The position numbers were made by a program, and so were the translations under genes. Of a stretch of 64,000 nucleotides of DNA, positions 18,874 through 26,729 are shown one piece after another (positions within the stretch are counted from its first letter, which is position 1; each line of letters begins with the position of its first letter). This stretch comes from Pseudomonas furukawaii. Lineage in GTDB: Bacteria; Pseudomonadota; Gammaproteobacteria; Pseudomonadales; Pseudomonadaceae. The DNA lies in contig NZ_AP014862.1 in NCBI RefSeq assembly GCF_002355475.1, positions 4,340,001-4,404,000 on the forward strand. The letters are read 5' to 3'. The notes beneath the pieces were generated by a model. The model was not told the DNA's origin. It made no database searches and saw only the letters and a list, made by a program, of their open reading frames with translations.

Positions 18874-18902
18874 CAGTGGCTTCGGTTCAGGGGGTGGAGG
18901 GC
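18874..18902 (+). repeat. 29-bp inverted repeat, left arm, inside the IS tail
   Basis: This arm (starting CAGTGGCTTCGGTTC) is perfectly complementary to 19050-19078 across 147 bases. Such a long perfect stem in a non-coding IS end should fold strongly in RNA and encloses both guide candidates. Confidence 0.9.
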
Positions 18903-19049
18903 CGGTGAGGAGAACCCCTGGCGCTCCTATGTGGCGTCCTCTGCGAGGAGGACAGACCCACGACCGTAGAGAAGGGCAGCTCCGCGACGAAGTGAAGTCA
19001 GGTCGGTAACCAACCCACGTATATCAGAGTGATCCACCGTCGCCTAATC

Positions 19050-19078
19050 GCCCTCCACCCCCTGAACCGAAGCCACTG
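19050..19078 (+). repeat. 29-bp inverted repeat, right arm, inside the IS tail
   Basis: This is the partner of 18874-18902, ending in CCGAAGCCACTG. No T-run follows, so it does not look like an ordinary terminator. Confidence 0.9.
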
Positions 19079-19117
19079 GCGGAGAAGAACAAAACGAAAG
19101 AATAGACCCAGAGTTGA

Positions 19118-19130
19118 CAGGTCAATCCAT
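19118..19130 (+). repeat. IS right subterminal inverted repeat
   Basis: CAGGTCAATCCAT is the exact reverse complement of the left repeat at 17645-17657. It is followed by ATC and then the REP AGGAGCCGGC. Confidence 0.9.
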
Positions 19131-19133
19131 ATC

Positions 19134-19157
19134 AGGAGCCGGCTTGCCGGCGAATGG
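19134..19157 (+). repeat. REP element, the IS insertion target
   Basis: AGGAGCCGGCTTGCCGGCGA followed by ATGG is the canonical Pseudomonas REP palindrome. The same sequence type recurs at 28915-28937 and 28987-29010. The IS sits immediately at its 5' edge. Confidence 0.85.
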
Positions 19158-19167
19158 CGTGGCTCGC

Positions 19168-19270
19168 GCTTCACCGACCCACCGGCGGGGCCCGGTGCGG
19201 GTACGGCGATGGGTTTCGCTGCGCTCTACGCCATCCTACGGGCGCGCGGTGCGGGGCGTGGCTTTCGTAG
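19168..19270 (+). repeat. 103-bp direct repeat, copy 2 (right of the IS)
   Basis: This is the second copy of 17537-17639, with 97 of 103 bases identical. Before the IS inserted, the two copies would have stood in tandem, separated by one REP. The 93 bases from here to the flhB stop hold no gene. Confidence 0.85.
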
Positions 19271-19363
19271 GGGCCGGCCATGCGCACGGCGCATCCTGCG
19301 TTTTCCACCCGGCCGGAATTCGCGGAAAACCGTCCTCGCAGGATGCGGGTTCGATTCCGATCC

Positions 19364-20500
19364 TCACTCGTCGCGGCGCAGGTCCGGCGGAATCGGCAGG
19401 TCGTTGAGCGGCGTCGGACGCTTGCCCTTGCCGGCGCGGAACTGCTTGAGCTGATAGACGTAGGCCAGCACCTGGGCCACGGCCAGGTAGAGGCCGGCGG
19501 GGATTTCCTGGTCCAGTTCGGTGGAGTAGTAGACCGCCCGGGCCAGCGCGGGCGACTCCATCACCGTCACCTTGCTGTCCTGGGCGATCTCGCGAATCTT
19601 CAGCGCGGTGAAGTCGCTGCCCTTGGCCAGCAGCACCGGCGCCCCGCCCTTCTCGGCGTCGTACTTGAGCGCCACGGCGAAGTGGGTGGGGTTGGTGATG
19701 ACCACGTCGGCCTGGGGCACGGCGGCCATCATGCGCCGCTCGGCCATCTCCCGCTGCAACCGCCGAATGCGCGACTTCACCTCGGGCTTGCCTTCGGAGT
19801 CCTTGTACTCGTCGCGCACTTCCTGCTTGGTCATCATCAGCTTCTGCTTGTTGTCCCAGAGCTGGAACGGCACGTCCACGGCAGCGATCAGGATCAGGCC
19901 GCACGCCAGCCAGATGGCGCTCCAGCCCACCACCTGGACGCTGTGGAGAATGGCCATGTCCAGCGGCTCGTGGGCGATCGCCAGCAGATCGTCGCGATCC
20001 GCGTTCAGCACCAGCAAGGCCACCAGCAGGATCAGCCCGAACTTGGCCAGGGCCTTGAGCAACTCGGCCAGGGCATGCAGGGAGAACATGCGCTTGAGGC
20101 CTGACAGGGGATTCATCCGACTGAACTTGGGCATCAGGGCTTCGGTGGAGAACAGGAAGCCGCCCATGGACACCGGGCCGATGATGGACACGATGAGCAG
20201 GGTGATCAGCAACGGCATCACCGCGTCCAGCGCCAGCTTCCCCGATGAGAGCAGCAGCAGCCCCATGCTGCGCTCGTCCATGAGCACCGCGCGGGACAGG
20301 TCGAAGTTGGAGCGCATCAGCTTCATCAGCATGTCGGCCATGCCGCCGCCAGTGGCCAGCAGGCCGCCAGCGCCCGCCAGGGTCACCACCAGGGTGTTGA
20401 GCTCACGGGAACGGGCGATCTGGCCCTTGTCGCGGGCCTCCTGCAACCGTTTGCCTGTGGGTTCCTCGCTCTTGTCCGCCCCGCTCTCACTTTCCGCCAT
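19364..20500 (-). CDS. flhB: Flagellar export apparatus protein FlhB, autocleaving substrate switch
   Basis: FlhB switches export from rod/hook to filament substrates. The 378-residue protein has a hydrophilic N-terminus (MAESESGADKSEEPTGKRL), four membrane helices (about 30-215) and a cytoplasmic domain with the self-cleavage motif NPTH near 268-271 (VITNPTHFAVALKYD). It is the last gene of the fliL-flhB run, 63 bases after fliR. Its 3' side faces the IS element and the 103-bp repeat. Confidence 0.96.
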   Translation of the reverse strand: MAESESGADKSEEPTGKRLQEARDKGQIARSRELNTLVVTLAGAGGLLATGGGMADMLMKLMRSNFDLSRAVLMDERSMGLLLLSSGKLALDAVMPLLITLLIVSIIGPVSMGGFLFSTEALMPKFSRMNPLSGLKRMFSLHALAELLKALAKFGLILLVALLVLNADRDDLLAIAHEPLDMAILHSVQVVGWSAIWLACGLILIAAVDVPFQLWDNKQKLMMTKQEVRDEYKDSEGKPEVKSRIRRLQREMAERRMMAAVPQADVVITNPTHFAVALKYDAEKGGAPVLLAKGSDFTALKIREIAQDSKVTVMESPALARAVYYSTELDQEIPAGLYLAVAQVLAYVYQLKQFRAGKGKRPTPLNDLPIPPDLRRDE

Positions 20501-20563
20501 GGAAAACTACCTGCGTTGCCAAGGCTGCGTTTTCCAGCAGCCGGGATGCCTTCAGAAAAGCGC

Positions 20564-21340
20564 TCATTTCGCCCTCACCAGCTCGCGCAGGAGCTGCAGG
20601 GCATCACTGGCCAGCACCTGGTACTGGGCGAGGATATCGGCCAGGCCGATCCAGACGATCACCAGCCCCAGGGCCAGGGTCAGCGGGAAGCCGATGGAGA
20701 AGATGTTCAATTGGGGCGCCGCGCGGGTCATCACGCCGAAGGCGAGGTTGACCACCAGCAGGGCGGTGATGGCCGGCAGCGCCAGCAGCAGGCCCGCGCC
20801 CATCACCCAGCCCAGCTTGCCGGCCACCTCCCAGTGATGGTCGACCAGCAGCCCGCCGCCCACCGGCAGGGTCACGAAGCTTTCCGCCAGCACCTCGAAC
20901 ACCACCAGGTGGCCATTCATGGCCAGGAACAGCAGCGTCACCAGCATCAGGTAGAACTGGCCGAGCACCGGCACCGAAACGCCGTTGGTGGGGTCGACCA
21001 TGGACGCGAAGCCAAGGCCCATCTGCATGGAGATGATCTGCCCCGCCACCACGAAGGCATGGAAGAACAGCTGCAGGATGAAGCCCATCAGCGCGCCGAT
21101 GATGATCTGCTCGGCCACCAGCAGCAACGAACCCAGGCTGATGGCCTCCACCTGGGGCATGGCGGGCAGCGTCGGCACCAGCACCATGGCGATGGCCAGG
21201 GACAGGTAGAGGCGCACCCGGGTCGGCACCAGTTGGGTACCGATGATGGGCATGGTCATCAGTAGCGCGGCGATGCGGAACAGCGGCAGGACGAAGCTGC
21301 TCACCCAGCCGCCGATCTGCGAATCGCTCAGCTCCAGCAT
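20564..21340 (-). CDS. fliR: Flagellar export gate protein FliR
   Basis: FliR, with FliP and FliQ, builds the helical export gate. The 258-residue protein has about six hydrophobic segments (VLPLFRIAALLMTMPIIG, LSLAIAMVLVPTL, QIIIGALMGFILQLFFHAF and others). It starts two bases after fliQ stops, at an ATG at 21340, and has the usual family length. Confidence 0.95.
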   Translation of the reverse strand: MLELSDSQIGGWVSSFVLPLFRIAALLMTMPIIGTQLVPTRVRLYLSLAIAMVLVPTLPAMPQVEAISLGSLLLVAEQIIIGALMGFILQLFFHAFVVAGQIISMQMGLGFASMVDPTNGVSVPVLGQFYLMLVTLLFLAMNGHLVVFEVLAESFVTLPVGGGLLVDHHWEVAGKLGWVMGAGLLLALPAITALLVVNLAFGVMTRAAPQLNIFSIGFPLTLALGLVIVWIGLADILAQYQVLASDALQLLRELVRAK

Positions 21341-21341
21341 G

Positions 21342-21611
21342 TCAGCCGATCAACAAGGGGATGTTCTGATAGAGCGTCTGGATGTACTCCATCAGTTGGC
21401 GGGTCAGCCAGGGGCCGGCCCAGATCAGCGTCACCAGCATCACCAGAAGGCGAGGCAGGAAGCTCAGGGTCTGCTCGTTGATCTGGGTGGCGGCCTGGAA
21501 CATGGCGACGATCAGGCCCACCACCAGGCTCGGCACCACCAGGATGCCGACGATCAGGCAGGTCAGCCAGAGGGCCTCGCGGAACAGGTCGACGGCAATC
21601 TCGGGTGTCAT
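21342..21611 (-). CDS. fliQ: Flagellar export gate protein FliQ
   Basis: The 89-residue protein consists of two hydrophobic hairpin helices (ALWLTCLIVGILVVPSLVVG; FLPRLLVMLVTLIWAGPWL). The ATG at 21611 (MTPEIAVDLF) gives the family length and lies directly after the fliP stop; a longer reading overlaps fliP and is rejected. Confidence 0.95.
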   Translation of the reverse strand: MTPEIAVDLFREALWLTCLIVGILVVPSLVVGLIVAMFQAATQINEQTLSFLPRLLVMLVTLIWAGPWLTRQLMEYIQTLYQNIPLLIG

Positions 21612-21613
21612 CG

Positions 21614-22366
21614 CTAGACGCCTCCGAAGCTGCCGGCCAGGGTGCCGATGATCAGCGCCCAACCGTCCACCAGGACGAAGAGCATGATCTTGAACGGCAG
21701 GGAAATGATCAGCGGCGAGAGCATCATCATGCCCATGGCCATGAGCACGCTCGCCACCACCAGGTCGATGATCAGGAAGGGGATGAAGATCATGAAGCCG
21801 ATCTGGAACGCGGTCTTCAGCTCCGAGGTGACGAAGGCCGGCACCAGGATGGTCAGGGGCGCCGCCTCGGGGCTGGGAATATCGGTGCGCTTGGACAGGC
21901 GCATGAACAGCTCAAGGTCGCTGGAGCGGGTCTGGGCCAGCATGAAGTCCTTGATCGGCACCTCGGCCTTCGCCAGGGCGTCCTGCGCCGACAGCTGCTC
22001 ATTGAGGTACGGCTGCAGGGCATCGCGGTTCACCCGGTCGAACACCGGCGCCATGATGAACATCGTCAGGAACAGCGCCAGCCCCACGAGGATCTGGTTC
22101 GAGGGCGTCTGCTGCAGGCCCAGGGCCTGACGCAGGATGGAGAAGACGATGATGATCCGGGTGAAGCTGGTCATCAGCATGACGAAGGCCGGGATGAAGC
22201 TCAGCGCCGTCATGATCAGGAGGATCTGCAGGCTTACCGAGTACTCCTGCTGCCCTTCCGGGTTGGTGCCCAGGGTAATGGCCGGGATCGACAGCGGGTT
22301 GTCGGCGCCCAGGGCCAGGGGCGCGGCCAGCGCCAGCAGCAGCGCGATCAGAAAGCGGGGCATCAA
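21614..22366 (-). CDS. fliP: Flagellar export gate protein FliP
   Basis: The 250-residue protein begins with a cleavable signal peptide ([21 protein letters not shown]), as is characteristic of FliP. It has four membrane helices, with the conserved stretches [21 protein letters not shown] and [20 protein letters not shown]. Five FliP subunits open the export gate. Its start overlaps the fliO stop by four bases (ATGA). Confidence 0.96.
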   Translation of the reverse strand: MMPRFLIALLLALAAPLALGADNPLSIPAITLGTNPEGQQEYSVSLQILLIMTALSFIPAFVMLMTSFTRIIIVFSILRQALGLQQTPSNQILVGLALFLTMFIMAPVFDRVNRDALQPYLNEQLSAQDALAKAEVPIKDFMLAQTRSSDLELFMRLSKRTDIPSPEAAPLTILVPAFVTSELKTAFQIGFMIFIPFLIIDLVVASVLMAMGMMMLSPLIISLPFKIMLFVLVDGWALIIGTLAGSFGGV

Positions 22367-22797
22367 TGCTTGTCCTTGCCGAGCAGTTCCATCAGGCGTT
22401 GGGCGAACTCCGGGCTGGCGGCCTGGGCGTCTGCCAGGTGCACCGGCTCCTTGAGCACATGAAGCGGGGTGATGCGGCCGGCGCTGAGGCCCAGCAGGAT
22501 CTGCTCGCCCCCCACCTGCACCAGCACCAGCCGGTCGCGGGGGCCGAGGGCCTGGGTCGCCACCAGCTTGATCACCTGCCCGCCACGGGGCGCCATCCGC
22601 TGCACCCGGCGCAGCAGCCAGGCGAGGAGGAAGATCAGCCCCACCACCAGCAGCAGGCCGATGGCCAGTTGGCCCAGTTGCGCAGCCATGCCGCTGCCGA
22701 CCTGCACGGCCGCCGGGACGGGGGCGACAGGTGCGGATTCGGCGGCCAGGACGCTCAGCGGCATGAGCGCCAGGCCCGAGAAAAGAAGGCGACCCAT
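22363..22797 (-). CDS. fliO: Flagellar export assembly protein FliO
   Basis: FliO is a chaperone-like membrane protein that assists FliP assembly. The 144-residue product has a signal peptide or first helix ([20 protein letters not shown]), a periplasmic stretch, one membrane helix ([20 protein letters not shown]) and a cytoplasmic SpoA-like tail ([21 protein letters not shown]). It starts three bases after the fliN stop. Confidence 0.93.
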   Translation of the reverse strand: MGRLLFSGLALMPLSVLAAESAPVAPVPAAVQVGSGMAAQLGQLAIGLLLVVGLIFLLAWLLRRVQRMAPRGGQVIKLVATQALGPRDRLVLVQVGGEQILLGLSAGRITPLHVLKEPVHLADAQAASPEFAQRLMELLGKDKH

Positions 22798-22800
22798 GCG

Positions 22801-23265
22801 TCAGCGCAGCTTCTTGATGCGTTCGCTGGGGCTGATCACGTCGGTCAGGCGAATGCCGAACTTCTCGTTCACCACCACCACCTCGCCGTGGGCGATCAGG
22901 GTGCCATTGACCAGCACGTCCAGGGGTTCGCCGGCCAGGCGATCCAGCTCGATCACCGAGCCCTGGTTCAACTGCAGCAGGTTGCGGATGGTGATGTCGG
23001 TGTTGCCCACCTCCATGGAGATGGACACCGGGATATCCAGGATCACGTCCAGGTTCGGGCCATCCAGGCTGACCGGGCCGCTGGGCCTGGGCGCGGCACC
23101 GAACTCCTCCATGGGTGCGCGCGGCGAACTGGGTGCGGCTGGAGCGGACTGGTTCATCAGCGCGTCGATGTCGTCCTGGCTGGCGTCATCGGCCTCCGCC
23201 AGGGCGGCGGCCCATTCGTCGGCCAGGGCCTGTTCTTCGGGAGTGGGAGTATCGTCGATTGCCAT
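22801..23265 (-). CDS. fliN: Flagellar motor switch protein FliN
   Basis: The 154-residue protein has an acidic, disordered N-terminal half with [15 protein letters not shown], which resembles the FliM CheY-binding motif, and a C-terminal SpoA domain ([40 protein letters not shown]). It forms the lower C-ring with FliM and FliG. It lies between fliM and fliO. Confidence 0.95.
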   Translation of the reverse strand: MAIDDTPTPEEQALADEWAAALAEADDASQDDIDALMNQSAPAAPSSPRAPMEEFGAAPRPSGPVSLDGPNLDVILDIPVSISMEVGNTDITIRNLLQLNQGSVIELDRLAGEPLDVLVNGTLIAHGEVVVVNEKFGIRLTDVISPSERIKKLR

Positions 23266-23307
23266 CGGTGGACCTCGGCTGGCTCGGAATTCTGGGGTGC
23301 CGCGCCC

Positions 23308-24279
23308 TCAGCGCTGGCGTTCGATGGGTTCCAGGATCTGCAGGGACAGGTTGCCCTTGTGCGACCCCAGCTTGGCCTTGAAGGCCGGCACGCCATTGGC
23401 GCGCATGATCATGTGTTCGGGCATTTCCACCGGGATGATGTCACCCGGCTGCATGTGCAGGATGTCCCGCAGCTTGAGCTGGCGACGCACCACGGTGGCG
23501 GCCACGGGCACGCTGACATCGAGGATGTCCTCGCGCAGGGCCTTGATCCAGCGTTCGTCCTGGTCGTCGACATCGGACTGGAAGCCGGCATCGAGCATCT
23601 CGCGGATCGGCTCGATCATCGAATAAGGCAGGGTGATGTGCAGGTCGCCGCCACCGCCGTCCAGTTCGATGTGGAAGGTGGAGACCACCACCACCTCGCT
23701 GGGGCTGACGATGTTCGCCAGGGCCGGGTTCACTTCCGAATTCATGTACTCGAAGTTCACGTCGAGCACCGCATGCCAGGCCTCGGCCAGGTCGACGAAG
23801 GCCTGGTCAAGCACCATGCGCACCACCCGCAACTCGGTGGGGGTGAACTCCCGCCCCTCGATCTTGGCGTGGCGACCATCGCCGCCGAAGAAGTTGTCCA
23901 CCAGCTTGAACACCAGCTTGGCGTCGAGGATGAACAGGCAGGTGCCGCGCAGGGGCTTCATCTTCACCAGGTTGAGGCTGGTGGGCACGTACAGCGAATG
24001 GACGTACTCGCCGAACTTCATCACCTGGACCCCGCCCACCGCCACGTCCGCCGAGCGGCGCAGCAGGTTGAACATGCTGATGCGGGTATAGCGGGCGAAG
24101 CGCTCGTTGATCATCTCCAGGGTCGGCATGCGGCCCCGGACGATGCGGTCCTGACTGGTCAGGTCATAGCTCTTGACGCTGCCAGGATCGGAATCGGCCT
24201 CGGTTTCAACCAGGCCATCGTCGACGCCATGGAGCAGCGCGTCGATCTCGTCCTGGGACAGCAGGTCTTGAACAGCCAT
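23308..24279 (-). CDS. fliM: Flagellar motor switch protein FliM
   Basis: The 323-residue protein carries the CheY-P-binding N-terminus (LLSQDEIDALLHG, residues about 5-17), the FliM middle domain (about 45-240) and a C-terminal SpoA domain (about 250-320). The ATG at 24279 is used, since the longer reading overlaps fliL and loses the conserved N-terminus. It is 13 bases downstream of fliL. Confidence 0.96.
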   Translation of the reverse strand: MAVQDLLSQDEIDALLHGVDDGLVETEADSDPGSVKSYDLTSQDRIVRGRMPTLEMINERFARYTRISMFNLLRRSADVAVGGVQVMKFGEYVHSLYVPTSLNLVKMKPLRGTCLFILDAKLVFKLVDNFFGGDGRHAKIEGREFTPTELRVVRMVLDQAFVDLAEAWHAVLDVNFEYMNSEVNPALANIVSPSEVVVVSTFHIELDGGGGDLHITLPYSMIEPIREMLDAGFQSDVDDQDERWIKALREDILDVSVPVAATVVRRQLKLRDILHMQPGDIIPVEMPEHMIMRANGVPAFKAKLGSHKGNLSLQILEPIERQR

Positions 24280-24292
24280 GGTCGTACCTTGC

Positions 24293-24811
24293 CTACTGCA
24301 AAACGAAGTTGGTGAAGAGTACCTGCTCGACGACGGTCGCGCCGGTTTCCTGCTTGGCCAGCTCCTGGACCGTGGCGGTGGCCTGCTGACGCAGCATCTC
24401 CTTGCCCACCGGCGTGACCAGGGATTCGAAGCCCTGGCCGGAGAAGAGCATGACCAGCTTGTTGCGCAGCACCGGCATATGCACCTTGAGGGCATCCAGT
24501 TGAGCCTGGTCGCGCGCCATCAGGGCCACGCTGACCTGCATGTAGCGCTGCCGGCCGTTCTGGCTGAAGTTCACCACGAAGGCCGGCGCCATATCCAGGT
24601 AGATGGCCGGCTGCCTGGTGGGCGCAGCGGCCGCTTCCTCGGCCGGCTCCTCGGCCTTGTCGCCGCGACTCAGGAAGAACCAGGTGGCGCCCACCGACAA
24701 CCCCACCGCCAGCAGCAAGGCCACCACGCCGAGGATGATGAGCTTCAGCTTGCCCTTGCCGCCTGCCGGCGCGCCGCCCTCTGGCGGTGCCTTCGCTTGT
24801 TGTTTTGCCAT
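24293..24811 (-). CDS. fliL: Flagellar basal body-associated protein FliL
   Basis: FliL stabilises the stators around the motor. The 172-residue protein has a short cytoplasmic tail, one membrane helix (LIILGVVALLLAVGLSVGATWFF) noted here by its ends LIILGVV and ATWFF (about 24-46), an acidic linker and a periplasmic SPFH-like domain. It is the first gene of fliLMNOPQR-flhB and has its own sigma54 promoter at 24863-24877. Confidence 0.94.
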   Translation of the reverse strand: MAKQQAKAPPEGGAPAGGKGKLKLIILGVVALLLAVGLSVGATWFFLSRGDKAEEPAEEAAAAPTRQPAIYLDMAPAFVVNFSQNGRQRYMQVSVALMARDQAQLDALKVHMPVLRNKLVMLFSGQGFESLVTPVGKEMLRQQATATVQELAKQETGATVVEQVLFTNFVLQ

Positions 24812-24862
24812 GCCAATAATCCGTCACCGGGCGGGGATCGCCGCCCATTTCCTGGGGAGTGA

Positions 24863-24877
24863 GCAAGTGTCATGCCA
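24863..24877 (-). promoter_or_regulatory. Sigma54 (RpoN) promoter of fliLMNOPQR-flhB
   Basis: On the minus strand the site reads TGGCATGACACTTGC, a near-perfect match to TGGCAC-N5-TTGC, about 52 bases upstream of fliL. Confidence 0.88.
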
Positions 24878-24956
24878 GCCGACCGGACTCTCGCAGGCCG
24901 GGCGCGGCTTTCGGGGTGCGGATATACCAGCCTCGGGGGGCGGCTGTCACGGGGTT

Positions 24957-24978
24957 CCCTCTCCCGGGCGGGAGAGGG
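24957..24978. terminator. Strong hairpin after fliK
   Basis: A ten-base perfect stem CCCTCTCCCG / CGGGAGAGGG with a two-base centre lies 18 bases past the fliK stop. There is no T-run on the minus strand, so it may be an RNA-end stabiliser or a dispersed palindrome rather than an intrinsic terminator. Confidence 0.5.
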
Positions 24979-24996
24979 ATGGATAGCGCGGGGGCG

Positions 24997-26280
24997 TCAG
25001 GCGTAGAAATCCACCAGCCCGCGGCCGCCACCGCTGCCGGTCGCACGGATCTCGCTGTGGCTGACCGTCACCTCTTCGTCGCCGCCACCGCCGAAATCAC
25101 CCCGACCGCCACCACGGCGCTCGGCCTCGCCGCCGGCGCCCTGCCAGCCACGATTGAGCGATTGGTCGGAGACGTTGACGTCCAACTGGTTCATGCCCTG
25201 CTGGGCGAACATCTCCCGCAGCCGGTGCATCTGTCCTTCCAGGGCGTCGCGGACGTTGGCGTTGGGGCTGGCGAAGGTCACCTGGGCCTGGTCCTGGGTC
25301 ATGTGCACCCGCACTTCCAGGCGCCCCAGTTCCTGCGGATCGAGCTGGATCTCGGCGGACTTGAGGTTCTGGCTGGACAGCCACATCACCCGATCCACCA
25401 CGGCTTCGCTGAACCCACCCTGGTTCACCGCCACCGGCTGGCCGGGGACCAGCGTCGGCGTCCGCTGCGCCTGCAACGCCTGCGGGCTGATGGCCTGGCT
25501 CAGGGCGTTCAGGCGGTTGGCCAGCAGCTCGTTGCGCACATCGCCCTTGCTCTCGCCCAGGCCTTCGGCCACTTCGCCCGACAGCTCGGCGGAGGCAAGG
25601 CTCGCCTCCAGCTCGCCCTCGCCGCCCTCGACGGGCTGGTCGGCGAAGGCGGCCAGGGCACTGGCGAAGTCCTGGTCAGCGGTGGGAGCGGCCTGGTTGG
25701 CCTGGGCGAGGTTCTGCACCTGCTGGGCGGCCTGCGCCCCTTGCTGCAGGGCCATTTTCACCGCCGGCATCTGGTTCAGCTGGTCCAGGTCCGGATCGAG
25801 GCTGGCCTCGCTCAGGGTCGCGGGCGCGGCGCTCTGTACCGGCGGCGCCACGGTCAGGGTGGCCAGGTCGTCCCCCGCGTCCACTGCGGGCGCTTGCGCC
25901 TCGTCAGCCAGCAACTGGCCGTTCATCGCCATCATCAGCAACGGGTCCATGACCGTTTCGCCCTCGGCCTTGCGGGTGTCGCTCTCGTCGGCCGGCAAGG
26001 GCTTGCCGCTATCGGCAACCCCGGGCTCGTCGGAACCGGGTGCTGCCGCCGGCGGGTCAGTCCTTGCCGCCTCGCCGTCCTTGCTCCTGGCCTGTCTGGC
26101 CTCCGCTTCATTGCGCTCGACGGCTTTCGCCTGGCGCTCCTTCGCATACATCTGGGCAAAGCTGGACGCCTCGCCCTTGCTGGCTTCCGCCGGTTTTTCC
26201 GGGGCTTTTGCGGCCGGTGCTTTCGGCTTCACGTCAGGCCGGGCCTGGAGAAGCAGATCGGGGGCAACGGGCATGGGCAC
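24997..26280 (-). CDS. fliK: Flagellar hook-length control protein FliK
   Basis: FliK measures the hook and triggers the FlhB switch. The 427-residue protein has a charged, Ala/Gln-rich disordered N-terminal two-thirds and a C-terminal Flg_hook domain (VMWLSSQNLKSAEIQLDPQ, LGRLEVRVHMTQDQAQVTF, LREMFAQQGMNQLDVNVSDQ). It sits between hptB and fliL and is preceded by a sigma54 site at 26314-26328. A second FliK-type gene is at 736-2277. Confidence 0.93.
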   Translation of the reverse strand: MPMPVAPDLLLQARPDVKPKAPAAKAPEKPAEASKGEASSFAQMYAKERQAKAVERNEAEARQARSKDGEAARTDPPAAAPGSDEPGVADSGKPLPADESDTRKAEGETVMDPLLMMAMNGQLLADEAQAPAVDAGDDLATLTVAPPVQSAAPATLSEASLDPDLDQLNQMPAVKMALQQGAQAAQQVQNLAQANQAAPTADQDFASALAAFADQPVEGGEGELEASLASAELSGEVAEGLGESKGDVRNELLANRLNALSQAISPQALQAQRTPTLVPGQPVAVNQGGFSEAVVDRVMWLSSQNLKSAEIQLDPQELGRLEVRVHMTQDQAQVTFASPNANVRDALEGQMHRLREMFAQQGMNQLDVNVSDQSLNRGWQGAGGEAERRGGGRGDFGGGGDEEVTVSHSEIRATGSGGGRGLVDFYA

Positions 26281-26313
26281 TCTCCGCTCGGGTTGGTTCG
26301 TGCCAGGGGGATT

Positions 26314-26328
26314 GCAAGGGTCGGGCCA
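26314..26328 (-). promoter_or_regulatory. Sigma54 (RpoN) promoter of fliK
   Basis: On the minus strand the site reads TGGCCCGACCCTTGC, with GG-N10-GC spacing and an exact TTGC minus-12, 34 bases upstream of fliK. It lies in the short gap after hptB, so fliK can be expressed independently of the hsb genes. Confidence 0.82.
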
Positions 26329-26343
26329 GAATATCGACCGAGC

Positions 26344-26697
26344 TCAGCGGGTCAGGCCGCGGCGCTCATCCTGAAGCAGGTCGTGGACGACGAGGAACGC
26401 CGCCTCGATCTGCTCGACCAGGGCCGGCGCACTGGCGAGCTGCCCGCGTTGCGCAAGGTCTTCCAGCTGTTTGCACAGGCCGGCCAGCAGGGGCGCGCCC
26501 ATGTTGCTGCAACTGCCCTTGAAGCTGTGGGCCGCCAGGCGCATGGCCTGGCTGTCGCCGTCGGCCAGGGCCTGGCGGATCTGCCGGAGACGCTCCTGGG
26601 AGTCCGCCAGAAAGGTATCCAGCAATACCACGAACTCTTCCTCCATGACTTCATGCAGGGCGGAAAGCACGGCGTGGTCGAGCGGGCTATCGGACAA
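26344..26697 (-). CDS. hptB: Histidine phosphotransfer protein HptB
   Basis: The 117-residue product is a single Hpt domain with AAHSFKGSCSNMG. In P. aeruginosa HptB passes phosphate from hybrid kinases to HsbR and so controls swarming, biofilm and the Gac/Rsm branch. I start it at a TTG at 26697: AGGGAG lies eight bases upstream, and this start makes the phospho-acceptor His57, the residue number used for P. aeruginosa HptB. A GTG at 26706 is the alternative but sits on top of the ribosome site. It directly follows hsbR. Confidence 0.85.
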   Translation of the reverse strand: MSDSPLDHAVLSALHEVMEEEFVVLLDTFLADSQERLRQIRQALADGDSQAMRLAAHSFKGSCSNMGAPLLAGLCKQLEDLAQRGQLASAPALVEQIEAAFLVVHDLLQDERRGLTR

Positions 26698-26729
26698 ATT
26701 CGTCACTCCCTGAACTGAACGCCCGAAAA

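Larger units (their letters stand above)
17638..19133 (+). mobile_element. IS110-family insertion sequence, IS1111 type, about 1.5 kb, apparently intact
   Basis: The element carries one DEDD transposase gene and a perfect 13-bp inverted repeat set slightly inside the ends (17645-17657 and 19118-19130). Subterminal repeats with 7 bp outside on the left and 3 bp on the right are typical of the IS1111 subgroup. With these boundaries, rejoining the flanks gives CTTTCGT-AGGAGCCGGCTTGCC, an uninterrupted Pseudomonas REP, and no target duplication is needed. A 268-base 3' non-coding tail follows the transposase. The boundaries are inferred from the rejoined REP and could be off by one to three bases. 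Confidence 0.82.
18866..19133 (+). ncRNA. Candidate bridge/seek RNA region in the IS 3' non-coding end
   Basis: IS1111-type elements are known to encode their target-specifying RNA downstream of the transposase. This 268-base tail holds no gene. It contains a 29-bp inverted repeat (18874-18902 with 19050-19078), GCTCCTATG at 18923-18931, which can pair with the rejoined target CGTAGGAGC with one G-U pair, and ATATCAGA at 19021-19028, identical to the predicted circular IS end junction (ATATC joined to AGA). A short hairpin follows the first guide candidate (18936-18941 with 18948-18953). The exact RNA ends are unknown. Confidence 0.5.

Noticed and set aside
19029-19454. Open frame across the IS right end, the 103-bp repeat and flhB 3' region
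   Set aside because: It crosses the IS boundary and repeats, and shows no domain.
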